This document shows, piece after piece, positions 1-6,566 of a stretch of DNA of 6,664 nt. Source of the stretch: Planctomycetota bacterium (GTDB taxonomy: Bacteria > Planctomycetota > Planctomycetia > Pirellulales > Thermoguttaceae); the NCBI GenBank assembly GCA_023397045.1, contig JAEWUR010000378.1, positions 1 through 6,664 of the forward strand, read 5' to 3'. The first letter of the stretch is position 1. Each line of letters begins with the position of its first letter. Under the pieces are notes generated by a model. The model did no database searches. It saw only the letters and a list, made by a program, of their open reading frames with translations, and was not told where the DNA came from. The translations under genes were made by a program, and so were the position numbers.

Positions 1-90
1 CCCGAACGCTACGGTCGCACGGAATCGTCAGGCCTCAAGGCGACGATCCACCGGGGCGACAACACCATCGACTTGGATTTGCACCGCTGA
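1..90 (+). CDS. C-terminal fragment of a small secreted carboxypeptidase-regulatory-like (transthyretin-like fold) protein, 5' end outside window
   Basis: An open frame runs from the first base of the window to a TGA at 88-90 and gives 29 residues, starting PERYGRTESSGLKATI and ending NTIDLDLHR. The pattern P-x-x-Y-x-x-x-x-(S/T)-SGL-x-x-x-(I/V)-x-x-G-x-N-x-(I/F)-x-(L/F)-x-L is what I recall as the end of short planctomycete lipoproteins with a carboxypeptidase-regulatory-like beta-sandwich domain. The final strand carries the SGL and GDN segments. The identification rests on this short tail only. The next gene starts 38 bases after the stop on the same strand with no terminator-like hairpin between, so the two may be cotranscribed. 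That the reading frame is real is fairly likely; the family is a moderate guess, and the function in the cell is not known for this group. Confidence 0.55.
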   Translation, partial: PERYGRTESSGLKATIHRGDNTIDLDLHR

Positions 91-117
91 TCGAGCGGTC
101 ACAACCCCGAAAACCAC

Positions 118-121
118 GGAG
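118..121 (+). promoter_or_regulatory. Ribosome binding site (GGAG) of the glycosidase-like gene
   Basis: GGAG lies six bases before the ATG at 128, a normal distance. It supports 128 as the true start, which also places a twin-arginine signal at the very N-terminus. I see no convincing -35/-10 pair in the 37 bp between the preceding stop and this start. Confidence 0.6.
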
Positions 122-127
122 TTCATC

Positions 128-2752
128 ATGACTCAATTGAATCGTCGCGCTTTTTTTGCCGTCACGGCTGGCGCAGGTGCTGCATTGACGTTCGATACGC
201 GATGGGCCTCGCTACTGGCCGACGCAATTCCCAAAGGCCGTCTTCTGCACGCAATCGATTGCACGCAGGAGTTGCCGGCCGATCGGTATTTCGCGCTGGG
301 CGACGTCAAGGTGGTCGACAGCCCGTTGGGGCGATATCGCGAGGCTCCGCCTGTGCCCGGCTGCCGATTCGGATACCGATTCGCGGTCGAAAACGTCGGC
401 CGGCCTCACGTGGCGATCATCCGGTTTCCCGACGACAAACGCCGATATATGTGCATCAACGACGGCACGTGCTACGACCTCACGACGGGTGTGACAACCG
501 ATTGGGCACAGCCGATCAGCGGGTCGATGATCGAATTGCGGCAGGTTTTTTGGCCGCGGTGGCGCGATTGCAGCATCGTGTTCCAGACATGGGGTGAAGG
601 GGAACCCGCGGCGGTCGCCTCATTCGAGATTCACGAACTCGACGAACTGCCGGCGCTGCAAACGCCCGGCGATCCTGGTAACGGAACTCGGCGCGAGTTT
701 GGCATTCAGTACGAGGATCCCACCGGATTTGGAGCGGCGGAAGGAGCAGCCAATCACGCCGAATGGATCGAGCGGATCGTTCAATACGGACGGCATACGG
801 GGCGAAACCTGCTGATCTATCCGATGGCCTGGTATCATGGCCCGGTGTTTCCCTCGGAACGAGAGCCCTCAGGCGATTTGAATCTGATTGTGGCCGCCGA
901 CCGAAAGCAGTACGTGCGATGGACGACCCATCCGGCCGATTGGTATCCCACGCTGCTCGAACGTTTCGCGAAGGAAGGCATGCAGTTTCAAGGCGCGCTG
1001 ACGCTGATGCGGCTCGGAAGTCTGTTGGAGAAGATGAACATCAACCTCGACGCCATCCGAGCGGGCGCCGACACCTACAACAACATGATGTGGAACAACG
1101 GCGTCCAATCGAGCACAAACGACTGGACCCCGATCTACAACGCGCGGAATTTCAACACGCTCGCCAAAGAGAATGCTCAAAAAGCTCCGCTGGAACCGTG
1201 GAGCCAGTCGCCTTCGCAGTTCGCCTACGGCGAGACGCTCAACCCCGGCCACCACACAGGCCCCATGTTCAACCCCTTGCACCCAACCGTGCAGGAGGCG
1301 ATCCTCGGCTTCACCGGCGAGATCGGCCGGCGTTACGCAAAATATCCTGCCTTCGTCGGGATCTCGTTCAACATGTTCGCCGCGGCGATGCCGTGGTATG
1401 GGTCGATCCACGCGGGCTACGATGACTACTCGATCGCGTTGTTCGAGAAGGAGACGCAGAACACCGTGCCGGTCGATTCGAAGGCGGCCGATCGTTTTGC
1501 GAAACGCTACGAGTTCTTGACCTCCAATCTGCGCGCGGAGTGGATCGATTGGCGGTGCCGGAAGATCCGCGAGCTGTTCGGACGCATTCGGCAATCGCTG
1601 GCCGAGTCGCGGCCGGATCTGCGTGTGACCGTCACGCTTTGGGACGAAACCCTGCTGCCGGCGATTGGGCATTCTTTCGTGGATTTGCAGACGACCAGCC
1701 GAAAATCGATGCGCGAGTGGTGTCGCGAGGCGGGAATCGACATCGATCTGTATCGCGACGAGCCGGGATTGGAGATCGACCGCGGGATGGGCAATTCTCG
1801 GGACCGCGGCGGTAACGGCCCGGAAGTTACGAAAGGGGTGAACCTGTCGCTGGAGTCGTCGACGCCCTATCGCGACTTCGATTTTCTCGATCAGGAATCG
1901 CTGGACGCCTTCGCCAAGCACGACCGGCCCGGGGCTTTCGTGTTCAACTGCTGGGTCGAAGCCTGGGGCGAGCCCGCCTGGTTCCGCGCTGAAGATGGCG
2001 ATCCGAATGTCGAGGCATTCCGGTCGATGGACGGCGTGCCAGCCGAGGACATCATCCGGTGGAACTCCCGCTATCCGGACGATGGGTTCTGGTGGGACAG
2101 CCAGTTGCGGATCACGCCGCCTTTCCCGGCAGGCGTCCATTTCCTGGAACCCTTCGCCCACGCGGTGGCGGCGTTCGACGCTTGCCGCATCACGCGCGGA
2201 GGGCTGTTTCTGGACAAGGCCCATAGCGAGGCGCTCCGGCAGTTTGCCGCCGCGTATCGGGCGTTGCCGCGCCGCAGGTTCAACGCGGTCGGCCAAAAGA
2301 GCGACCCGGTCGTGGTCCGCGATCTGGTCGACGACGGTCGGCGTTATTTCTACGCCGTCAATCGCGACTACTATCCGGTGGAGGTGACGATCGATTTCGA
2401 CAGCGTGCCGAACGGCGCGGAGGACCTGGCGACCGGCCGTGAGCTCGATCTGCCTCGGTCGTGGACGTTCGCGCTCGGCCCGTACGAACTGCGAAGCCTC
2501 GCGATGGCCCCCGGCACGCAAATCAGCGGTTTCACGGCGGTTGCGCCCGAGACGATCCGCCGCGATCTACTGGCCGAAGCGGACGGGGCGCTGGACGTTC
2601 TGGGGCGCGTCTGCGCCTCGGGCAATGCACTCCCCGGTATGGCTGAAATGATGGAGAACATCCGAATTGCGCGAACCGAGGAGCGACTGGCTTGGCTTCG
2701 CCGCGCTCTGTCCGGTTACCTTGTCCGCAAGGCCCGCACGTTGCCGTCATAG
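128..2752 (+). CDS. Tat-exported glycoside-hydrolase-like TIM-barrel protein with flanking beta domains, substrate unknown (874 aa)
   Basis: The N-terminus carries a twin-arginine signal (N-R-R-A-F-F at residues 5-10, an Ala/Gly-rich hydrophobic stretch to about 22, possible cleavage after A31-D-A33), so the product is probably exported folded. Residues about 40-175 are beta-rich and resemble a carbohydrate-binding sandwich. Residues about 190-620 look like a glycosidase-type (beta/alpha) barrel: GRNLLIYPMAWYHGP, then FVGISFNMF near 412, GYDDYSIALFEKET from 431, and a WIDWRCRKIRELF helix, an arrangement seen in GH42-like and GHL10-like proteins. Acid candidates are E507 in TLWDET and E611/E615 in NCWVEAWGEP. 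I cannot assign a catalytic pair. Residues about 680-780 (YFYAVNRDYYPVEVTIDF, DLATGREL, LGPYELRSLA) look like the C-terminal sandwich domain typical of glycosidases, and a helical tail follows. The gene has no start or frame anomaly. It converges on the oxidoreductase operon. The reading frame is certain, the fold is moderately supported, and enzymatic activity is inferred. Confidence 0.85.
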   Translation: MTQLNRRAFFAVTAGAGAALTFDTRWASLLADAIPKGRLLHAIDCTQELPADRYFALGDVKVVDSPLGRYREAPPVPGCRFGYRFAVENVGRPHVAIIRFPDDKRRYMCINDGTCYDLTTGVTTDWAQPISGSMIELRQVFWPRWRDCSIVFQTWGEGEPAAVASFEIHELDELPALQTPGDPGNGTRREFGIQYEDPTGFGAAEGAANHAEWIERIVQYGRHTGRNLLIYPMAWYHGPVFPSEREPSGDLNLIVAADRKQYVRWTTHPADWYPTLLERFAKEGMQFQGALTLMRLGSLLEKMNINLDAIRAGADTYNNMMWNNGVQSSTNDWTPIYNARNFNTLAKENAQKAPLEPWSQSPSQFAYGETLNPGHHTGPMFNPLHPTVQEAILGFTGEIGRRYAKYPAFVGISFNMFAAAMPWYGSIHAGYDDYSIALFEKETQNTVPVDSKAADRFAKRYEFLTSNLRAEWIDWRCRKIRELFGRIRQSLAESRPDLRVTVTLWDETLLPAIGHSFVDLQTTSRKSMREWCREAGIDIDLYRDEPGLEIDRGMGNSRDRGGNGPEVTKGVNLSLESSTPYRDFDFLDQESLDAFAKHDRPGAFVFNCWVEAWGEPAWFRAEDGDPNVEAFRSMDGVPAEDIIRWNSRYPDDGFWWDSQLRITPPFPAGVHFLEPFAHAVAAFDACRITRGGLFLDKAHSEALRQFAAAYRALPRRRFNAVGQKSDPVVVRDLVDDGRRYFYAVNRDYYPVEVTIDFDSVPNGAEDLATGRELDLPRSWTFALGPYELRSLAMAPGTQISGFTAVAPETIRRDLLAEADGALDVLGRVCASGNALPGMAEMMENIRIARTEERLAWLRRALSGYLVRKARTLPS

Positions 2753-2808
2753 CCCGAGGTGGCCAAGACGCTGTTGCCGTCCATCGTGAAGTGGGCGATC
2801 TTTGTTCT
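2716..2808 (-). pseudogene. Possible remnant of a WD40-repeat protein C-terminus, directly after the isomerase stop
   Basis: On the minus strand, in frame after the TGA at 2811-2809, 30 sense codons follow before a TAA at 2718-2716. They include the stretch DGNSVLATSGYDGNVRAL preceded by IAHFTM. This matches the core of a WD40 blade (hydrophobic-x-F-S-x-DG-x-x-LA-(T/S)-x-S-x-DG-x-V-(R/K)-(L/V)). Of the 18 codons lying wholly outside the convergent gene, 16 end in G or C, as in the genes around them. There is no ribosome binding site and no plausible complete gene: a full WD40 protein would need hundreds of residues upstream, where the isomerase now lies. The last 37 bases overlap the end of the convergent glycosidase-like gene on the other strand. 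The best explanation is the stranded 3' end of a gene removed by an old rearrangement. A chance resemblance in a short stretch remains possible. Confidence 0.42.
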
Positions 2809-3684
2809 TCAGTCGCCTGCCCGGCTGCAAAGATCTTCCCACGCCTTGATCGATCGCCGCAGGTTTTCGCGAGGGGCGCCGGGAATGGCGTAGGATTGCA
2901 GACCGACCGGCCCGGTAAAGCCGAGCCGTTTGAGTGTTTTCAACAGATGGGCTACGTCGAAACTGCCGCGATCGAGCGTCTGGATGAGCCGGTCCCACCC
3001 GAATTGGTTCGTATCGCCGCCGTCGGCCCCGTTGATGCTGACGGTGAAGAGGTGAGGCTGTGCTTCCGTCAAACGTCGTTCGAGATTCGTCTCGTCGTCG
3101 AGCTTCAGGAAGTGGCACAAGTTGAATCCAACGCCCACGTTTTTGCGGTCGACCTTTTTGGCAATTCGAACGGCATCCTCAACTCGGGCGACATACATGC
3201 CGACGTGGGGATAGATCGCAACGCGAAGGCCCGACGCTTCGGCCATATCGGCAATCTCACGGATGACATCGACGGCTCGATCATCCGAGTCGGCCGACGA
3301 AGGGACGCCGCCTGTGACAAACAGCGAAATCAGAATGTGGCGGCCGTTGAGTTGCGCGATGGCAGCCTTCAGATCGGGATCATAGGGAGGCTGTCCAGCA
3401 TCGACGTTCGCGCCCGAATAGACGGAGAACATCTTCAGTCCCTCAGCGTCCAGGGCGGTGAGCATCTCGGGAATGTCTCGCAACGGCGCGTTGTATTCCA
3501 TTCCGTCGTAACCCAATTCTTTCAACAAAGCCGGCTGGTCTCCTGGTGGGACGCCGACCATGCTGTTCTGGAAGGCGAAAAACGCCCAACATTTGTCGGC
3601 GTCATCCGCGCGAACAGCAGAAACCGCGATGCTCAGAAGCATGGCGATTGCAAAAACCAGGAGCCGATTCTCTTTCCCACGCAT
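2809..3684 (-). CDS. Exported sugar phosphate isomerase/epimerase-like TIM-barrel protein (291 aa)
   Basis: The protein begins with a Sec signal peptide (RGKENR, hydrophobic residues 8-24, cleavage probable after A-V-R-A26) and continues as a xylose-isomerase-like / AP-endonuclease-2 type TIM barrel: ELGYDGMEYN near 56-65, a helix starting DDRAVDVIREIADMAE near 134-149, RVAIYPHVGM at 154-163, NVGVGFNLCHFLKL at 182-195, TVSINGADGGDT at 214-225 and GPVGLQSY at 258-265. Relatives isomerise or epimerise sugars, or act on 3-keto sugars, with a metal held by Glu, Asp, His and Glu. Here the corresponding positions read Y158, N188, S216/N218 and Q263, so usual metal chemistry is doubtful. A longer start at 3729 (15 residues more) is rejected because the start at 3684 has GGGAAG eight bases upstream and puts the signal peptide first. 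The start shares its A-T with the stop of the oxidoreductase gene (TAATG), indicating translational coupling. The fold is well supported; the reaction is unknown. Confidence 0.9.
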   Translation of the reverse strand: MRGKENRLLVFAIAMLLSIAVSAVRADDADKCWAFFAFQNSMVGVPPGDQPALLKELGYDGMEYNAPLRDIPEMLTALDAEGLKMFSVYSGANVDAGQPPYDPDLKAAIAQLNGRHILISLFVTGGVPSSADSDDRAVDVIREIADMAEASGLRVAIYPHVGMYVARVEDAVRIAKKVDRKNVGVGFNLCHFLKLDDETNLERRLTEAQPHLFTVSINGADGGDTNQFGWDRLIQTLDRGSFDVAHLLKTLKRLGFTGPVGLQSYAIPGAPRENLRRSIKAWEDLCSRAGD

Positions 3685-5150
3685 TATGAGTTCTTCCCAA
3701 TCCAAGAGTCGATGTTGCCAATGGTCCACGGTTCACGTTGCTGACGACTGAGCATCGCGTCGGCCTCGGAGTCGTCGACAAAACGTTCGGTTTCCGGATT
3801 CCAGTCCAACTTGCGTCCCAACCTCATGGCGATGTTGCCGATATGCGGGATGGTGATCGTTCGATGGCCCGTCTCTGCCGGGGCGTAGCACGGCTGCCGC
3901 AACTTGACGCAGTCGACGAAATTGCGATGTTCACCGCCAACGCCAGCCTCGCGCGGAACCACCTCGCTGGGGCGATAGATCTTCGCGACTGCCGGATCGA
4001 TCGCCACATCGAGCATCTCGCGGCGACTCGCCCTGAGCGATCCACGCCAGCCGTGCGATTCAATCCAGCCGTCGGCGCCTTCGAAACGAATACCGGGCTG
4101 CGGCGTACGGCCGACAATTGGCCCGTCGTGCTGCTGCGGACTGACGTCACCCGAACCGGCCGAAACCGTCATCGTCACACCGTCGGCATATTGATAATGA
4201 ACGTCGAACGTGGGCGCTGTGTTGTGGATCGCGTCGATCGGCGGGAAGTCGCCCTTTCCTTCGACCGACACGGGCCCGGTATGCTCCGTGTCGTGCCCCC
4301 ATTGCGCGAGGTCGACCATATGTGCACCCCAGTCGCAAATCACGCCGCCGGAAAAGGCCAAATTCCAACGGTAATTGCCGTGGACGCGGGCGGGCACATA
4401 CGGCATCAACGGCGCTTGCCCCAACCACATTTCGAAGTTCAGGCACTTCGGCGGTTCCTCTTCGGCGAGCATGGTGAACGTTTCTTTGGCCGCACCGCCG
4501 ACGCGCATGTTCGTGTTTCCCATCGGCAGCCGCACTTCAATGTGTCGAATCGCGCCAAGGACTCCCCCGCGGACGAGTTCGATCAACCGCAGGTAGACGT
4601 CGATCGACCGATTCTCCGAAGCCGTCTGAAAAATACACCCGGTCTGCTGCGCAACGTCGGCGACGATGCGGCCTTCCGCAACGGTCAACGTCAGCGGCTT
4701 CTCGCAGATTACGTCCTTGCCCGCTTTGGCAGCCATGATGGCGGGAATGACATGCCAGTGGTCGGGTGTGGCGATGCCCACCACGTCGATGTCTTTTCGA
4801 TGGATAAGGTCGCGGAAGTCGCTAAACGAACTGCAACCGGTGTAGTTTTTGCCGAGTTCCCGACCGTAGTGGTCTTCGACTTTTTTTTGGGCGGCATCGA
4901 GATGCTCCGCGTCGACGTCGCATACGGCGATGATCTGGGCATCGGGGCAGCGAAATACCTGGTCGAAATTCCAACCCATGCCGTGATAGCCGCACCCGAT
5001 ATAGCCATATGCGACGCGGTTGCTCGGCGCAACAATGTCGTCAAGTCCCAAGGCGGACGACGGAATCAGATAGGGCAACGAAACGGCTCCCGCCGCGGCG
5101 GCAGCTTGCTTCAGAATCATCCGTCGTGAAACGGGCTTCGTTGTGAACAT
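3684..5150 (-). CDS. Tat-exported Gfo/Idh/MocA family NAD(P)-dependent oxidoreductase (488 aa)
   Basis: The protein opens with a near-ideal twin-arginine signal, S-R-R-M-I-L-K at residues 8-14, an alanine-rich core, and PYLIPSSALG at 26-35, typical of planctomycete members. A Rossmann domain follows: YIGCGYHGMG (GxGxxG at 52-57), AVCDVD at 75-80 ending the second strand with an acidic residue that favours NAD(H), TPDHWH at 128-133 and the family motif EKP at 150-152. The C-terminal alpha/beta domain carries GGVICDWGAHMVDLAQW from 268, with D273 and H277 in the usual catalytic D-x-x-x-H arrangement. Family members oxidise or reduce sugar hydroxyls using a bound cofactor; Tat export carries the folded, cofactor-loaded enzyme to the periplasm. 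The start at 5150 is chosen over 5267 because AAGGAG sits nine bases upstream and the extra 39 residues have no family character. It is the first gene of an operon with the isomerase-like gene. The family is certain; the substrate is unknown. Confidence 0.95.
   Translation of the reverse strand: MFTTKPVSRRMILKQAAAAAGAVSLPYLIPSSALGLDDIVAPSNRVAYGYIGCGYHGMGWNFDQVFRCPDAQIIAVCDVDAEHLDAAQKKVEDHYGRELGKNYTGCSSFSDFRDLIHRKDIDVVGIATPDHWHVIPAIMAAKAGKDVICEKPLTLTVAEGRIVADVAQQTGCIFQTASENRSIDVYLRLIELVRGGVLGAIRHIEVRLPMGNTNMRVGGAAKETFTMLAEEEPPKCLNFEMWLGQAPLMPYVPARVHGNYRWNLAFSGGVICDWGAHMVDLAQWGHDTEHTGPVSVEGKGDFPPIDAIHNTAPTFDVHYQYADGVTMTVSAGSGDVSPQQHDGPIVGRTPQPGIRFEGADGWIESHGWRGSLRASRREMLDVAIDPAVAKIYRPSEVVPREAGVGGEHRNFVDCVKLRQPCYAPAETGHRTITIPHIGNIAMRLGRKLDWNPETERFVDDSEADAMLSRQQREPWTIGNIDSWIGKNS
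3693..3698 (-). promoter_or_regulatory. Ribosome binding site (GGGAAG) of the isomerase-like gene
   Basis: GGGAAG on the minus strand ends eight bases before the ATG at 3684-3682, inside the last codons of the oxidoreductase gene. It selects this start over the in-frame ATG at 3729. Confidence 0.55.
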
Positions 5151-5159
5151 GGCGGGCTT

Positions 5160-5165
5160 CTCCTT
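5160..5165 (-). promoter_or_regulatory. Ribosome binding site (AAGGAG) of the oxidoreductase gene
   Basis: AAGGAG on the minus strand lies nine bases before the ATG at 5150-5148. It is the strongest ribosome binding site in the window and fixes the start there instead of 117 bases further upstream. Confidence 0.75.
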
Positions 5166-5275
5166 AATGCGGCGGGAAGGAACAGGCAGGGCGTCGAAAA
5201 CGCAAACCGCGGTGTGATTCGTACTGTAGCGGAATTCGCATCGCGTTGTCTTGTAATCGATCCGCATGAATTGGT

Positions 5276-5304
5276 ATTATGTGCGCAGGTCGACCTTTTC
5301 CCAA
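5276..5304 (-). promoter_or_regulatory. Sigma-70-like promoter of the oxidoreductase-isomerase operon
   Basis: Reading the minus strand, TTGGGA (5304-5299) and CATAAT (5281-5276) are separated by exactly 17 bp. They match the consensus hexamers at 4 of 6 and 5 of 6 positions. Transcription from here would give a leader of roughly 120 bases before the ATG at 5150. The site lies in the 195-bp gap after the permease gene, so the operon can be expressed independently of the exporter. A palindrome GGTCGACC (5286-5293) sits in the spacer and might be an operator, but there is nothing else to support that. Planctomycete promoters are poorly characterised, so this is a pattern match only. Confidence 0.45.
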
Positions 5305-5345
5305 GGCCTGTGCGAATCGCGATCCTTCACCCTGACCGATGGAAC

Positions 5346-6473
5346 TCACAGCGTCTTATGGAACCGGCGAACCGCGAAAAACAGAGCGGCAACGCCCATC
5401 GCCAGCAACGGCCACATCTGCGGCCAAAGAATTTCCACGCCGACGCCCTTCAGAAAGATGCTACGCACGATCACCAAGAAATAGCGGATCGGATTGATGA
5501 CGGTCATCCATTGGACCGGCTCAGGCATGTTGGCGATCGGAAAAACGAAGCCCGACAGCAACATCGCCGGAAAGAAAAGGAAGAAGGTGGTCATCATCGC
5601 TTGTTGCTGCGTCTGGCTGAACGTCGAAATCAACAGGCCGACGCCCAAGGTGTTCATCAAGAACAGTCCGGTGCAAAGCAGCAACAAGAATAGGTTGCCT
5701 CGAATGGGCACCTCGAACCAGAACACGCCGATCAGCGCCACGAGAATCACCTCGGCGAATCCGATCAGCGCGAAAGGCACGGTTTTGCCCAAGATGAACT
5801 CGACCGGGCGGATCGGCGTGACCATGATCTGTTCCATCGTGCCGATCTCCTTCTCGCGCACAACCGCCATGCTGGTCAGCAGCAGGGTGCTCAGCGCGAC
5901 GACAATCACCAGGACGCCCGGCACGAAGAAGTTGCGGCTTTCCAGGTTGTCGTTGAACCATGCCCTGGTGCGCAGCTCGACCTGCCCGGTCTTGGCGGCC
6001 GGCCCAAGCGACTTTCCGACCCGTTCGGTCATGATGTTTTTCGAATACGCGCTGGCGATTTTCATCGCGTAGCTCAGGGCGATGCTGGCCGTGTTCGAGT
6101 CGGTGCCGTCGACAAGAATTTGCAGCGGCGTGGTTCGTCCGGCACGCAGGTCTTCGGCAAAACCGTGGTTGAACCGCAATACGGCCGTCACGTCGTTCCG
6201 ATCGAGCACGCCCTGAGCAGCCTGGTCGTTGTTGACCGTCGTGACGATATCGAAATAGCCCGATCCGACAAACCGAGCCGTCAGGTCGCGGCTCATCTGG
6301 CTATTGTCCAGGTCGTACAAGGCGGTGCGGACGTGCTTCACGTCGGTCGACACCGCATAGCCGATCACCAACACCTGCACGCAGGGTATCAAGAAGATCA
6401 CCACGCGCATCCGAGGGTCGCGGAAGACCTGGATGAACTCCTTGATCAGCATGTGGTGAATTCGTTCGAACAT
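5346..6473 (-). CDS. ABC-2 type exporter permease, YbhR-like (375 aa)
   Basis: This is an inner-membrane half-permease of an ATP-driven exporter. It starts with the typical cytoplasmic segment M-F-E-R, then IKEFIQVFRDPRMR (10-23) and a first membrane span at about 23-42. A large extracytoplasmic domain (about 43-180, with ALYDLDNS and LQILVDGTDSNTA) is followed by five predicted spans at about 182-204, 233-255, 260-283, 292-313 and 352-369. The ABC-2 signature REKEIGTMEQIMVTP sits at 207-221 and PAMLLSGFVFPIANMP at 302-317, followed by INPIRYFLVIVRSIFLKG. Length and these motifs agree closely with E. coli YbhR, a component of the YbhFSR efflux pump. The minus-strand gene upstream also ends like a membrane protein, consistent with a paired YbhS-like permease; the ATPase and membrane-fusion genes are expected outside the window. 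The ATG at 6473 is preceded in frame by a TTG at 6476; no good ribosome binding site is visible for either, because a heptamer repeat fills that region. The exported compound is unknown. Confidence 0.93.
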   Translation of the reverse strand: MFERIHHMLIKEFIQVFRDPRMRVVIFLIPCVQVLVIGYAVSTDVKHVRTALYDLDNSQMSRDLTARFVGSGYFDIVTTVNNDQAAQGVLDRNDVTAVLRFNHGFAEDLRAGRTTPLQILVDGTDSNTASIALSYAMKIASAYSKNIMTERVGKSLGPAAKTGQVELRTRAWFNDNLESRNFFVPGVLVIVVALSTLLLTSMAVVREKEIGTMEQIMVTPIRPVEFILGKTVPFALIGFAEVILVALIGVFWFEVPIRGNLFLLLLCTGLFLMNTLGVGLLISTFSQTQQQAMMTTFFLFFPAMLLSGFVFPIANMPEPVQWMTVINPIRYFLVIVRSIFLKGVGVEILWPQMWPLLAMGVAALFFAVRRFHKTL

Positions 6474-6479
6474 CAATAA

Positions 6480-6514
6480 GGGGCTAGGGATCAGGGGCTA
6501 GGGGCTAGGGGCTA
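6480..6514. repeat. GGGGCTA heptamer tandem repeat, five units
   Basis: Five consecutive 7-bp units occupy 35 bp. Units 1, 3, 4 and 5 are exact GGGGCTA on the plus strand, while unit 2 (6487-6493) is the variant GGGATCA. On the coding strand of the flanking genes the unit reads TAGCCCC. The array lies between two apparent exporter permease genes and ends seven bases before the ATG at 6473. Each unit carries a TAG on both strands in one of its frames. It does not encode anything. It looks like a small member of a dispersed heptamer-repeat class rather than a regulatory site, but replication slippage here would alter the untranslated leader of the permease. Confidence 0.85.
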
Positions 6515-6566
6515 GCGATGACGGTTTTTTCAAAACGACCGTTTTCTGCGATCCTCCATTCGCGTC

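Noticed and set aside
869..2521. A 550-codon minus-strand open frame inside the glycosidase-like gene.
   Set aside because: The translation is Arg/Pro-rich and low in recognisable structure, while the plus strand encodes a coherent exported protein with a ribosome binding site.
2753..2808. A terminator between the convergent genes (ATCG/CGAT arms near 2783-2800 followed by a T-rich run).
   Set aside because: The stem is only four base pairs with a long loop; no convincing terminator can be called.
2692..3744. A 350-codon plus-strand open frame facing the isomerase-like gene.
   Set aside because: It is antisense to a gene with clear fold motifs and signal peptide, starts inside the preceding gene and has no family resemblance.
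3738..5129. A 463-codon plus-strand open frame facing the oxidoreductase gene.
   Set aside because: It lies entirely antisense to a well-recognised Gfo/Idh/MocA gene with all its motifs. The translation resembles no family, and long antisense frames are common in GC-rich DNA with biased codon use.
5151..5267. A 39-residue N-terminal extension of the oxidoreductase from an upstream ATG at 5267.
   Set aside because: It would bury the twin-arginine motif, ignores the AAGGAG before the ATG at 5150 and would begin downstream of the likely promoter with no ribosome binding site of its own.
6474..6476. A TTG start one codon upstream of the permease ATG.
   Set aside because: There is no ribosome binding site favouring it, and family members usually begin with the Met-Phe-x-Arg pattern given by the ATG at 6473.
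6521..6545. Overlapping inverted repeats (ACGGT/ACCGT and AAAACG/CGTTTT) between the permease genes, considered as a terminator.
   Set aside because: The stems are five to six base pairs, one has only a two-base loop, and no T-run follows on the minus strand in which the genes are transcribed.
6530..6559. A nine-codon minus-strand open frame (MEDRRKRSF) in the permease gap, considered as a leader peptide.
   Set aside because: It has no ribosome binding site and is of a length expected by chance.
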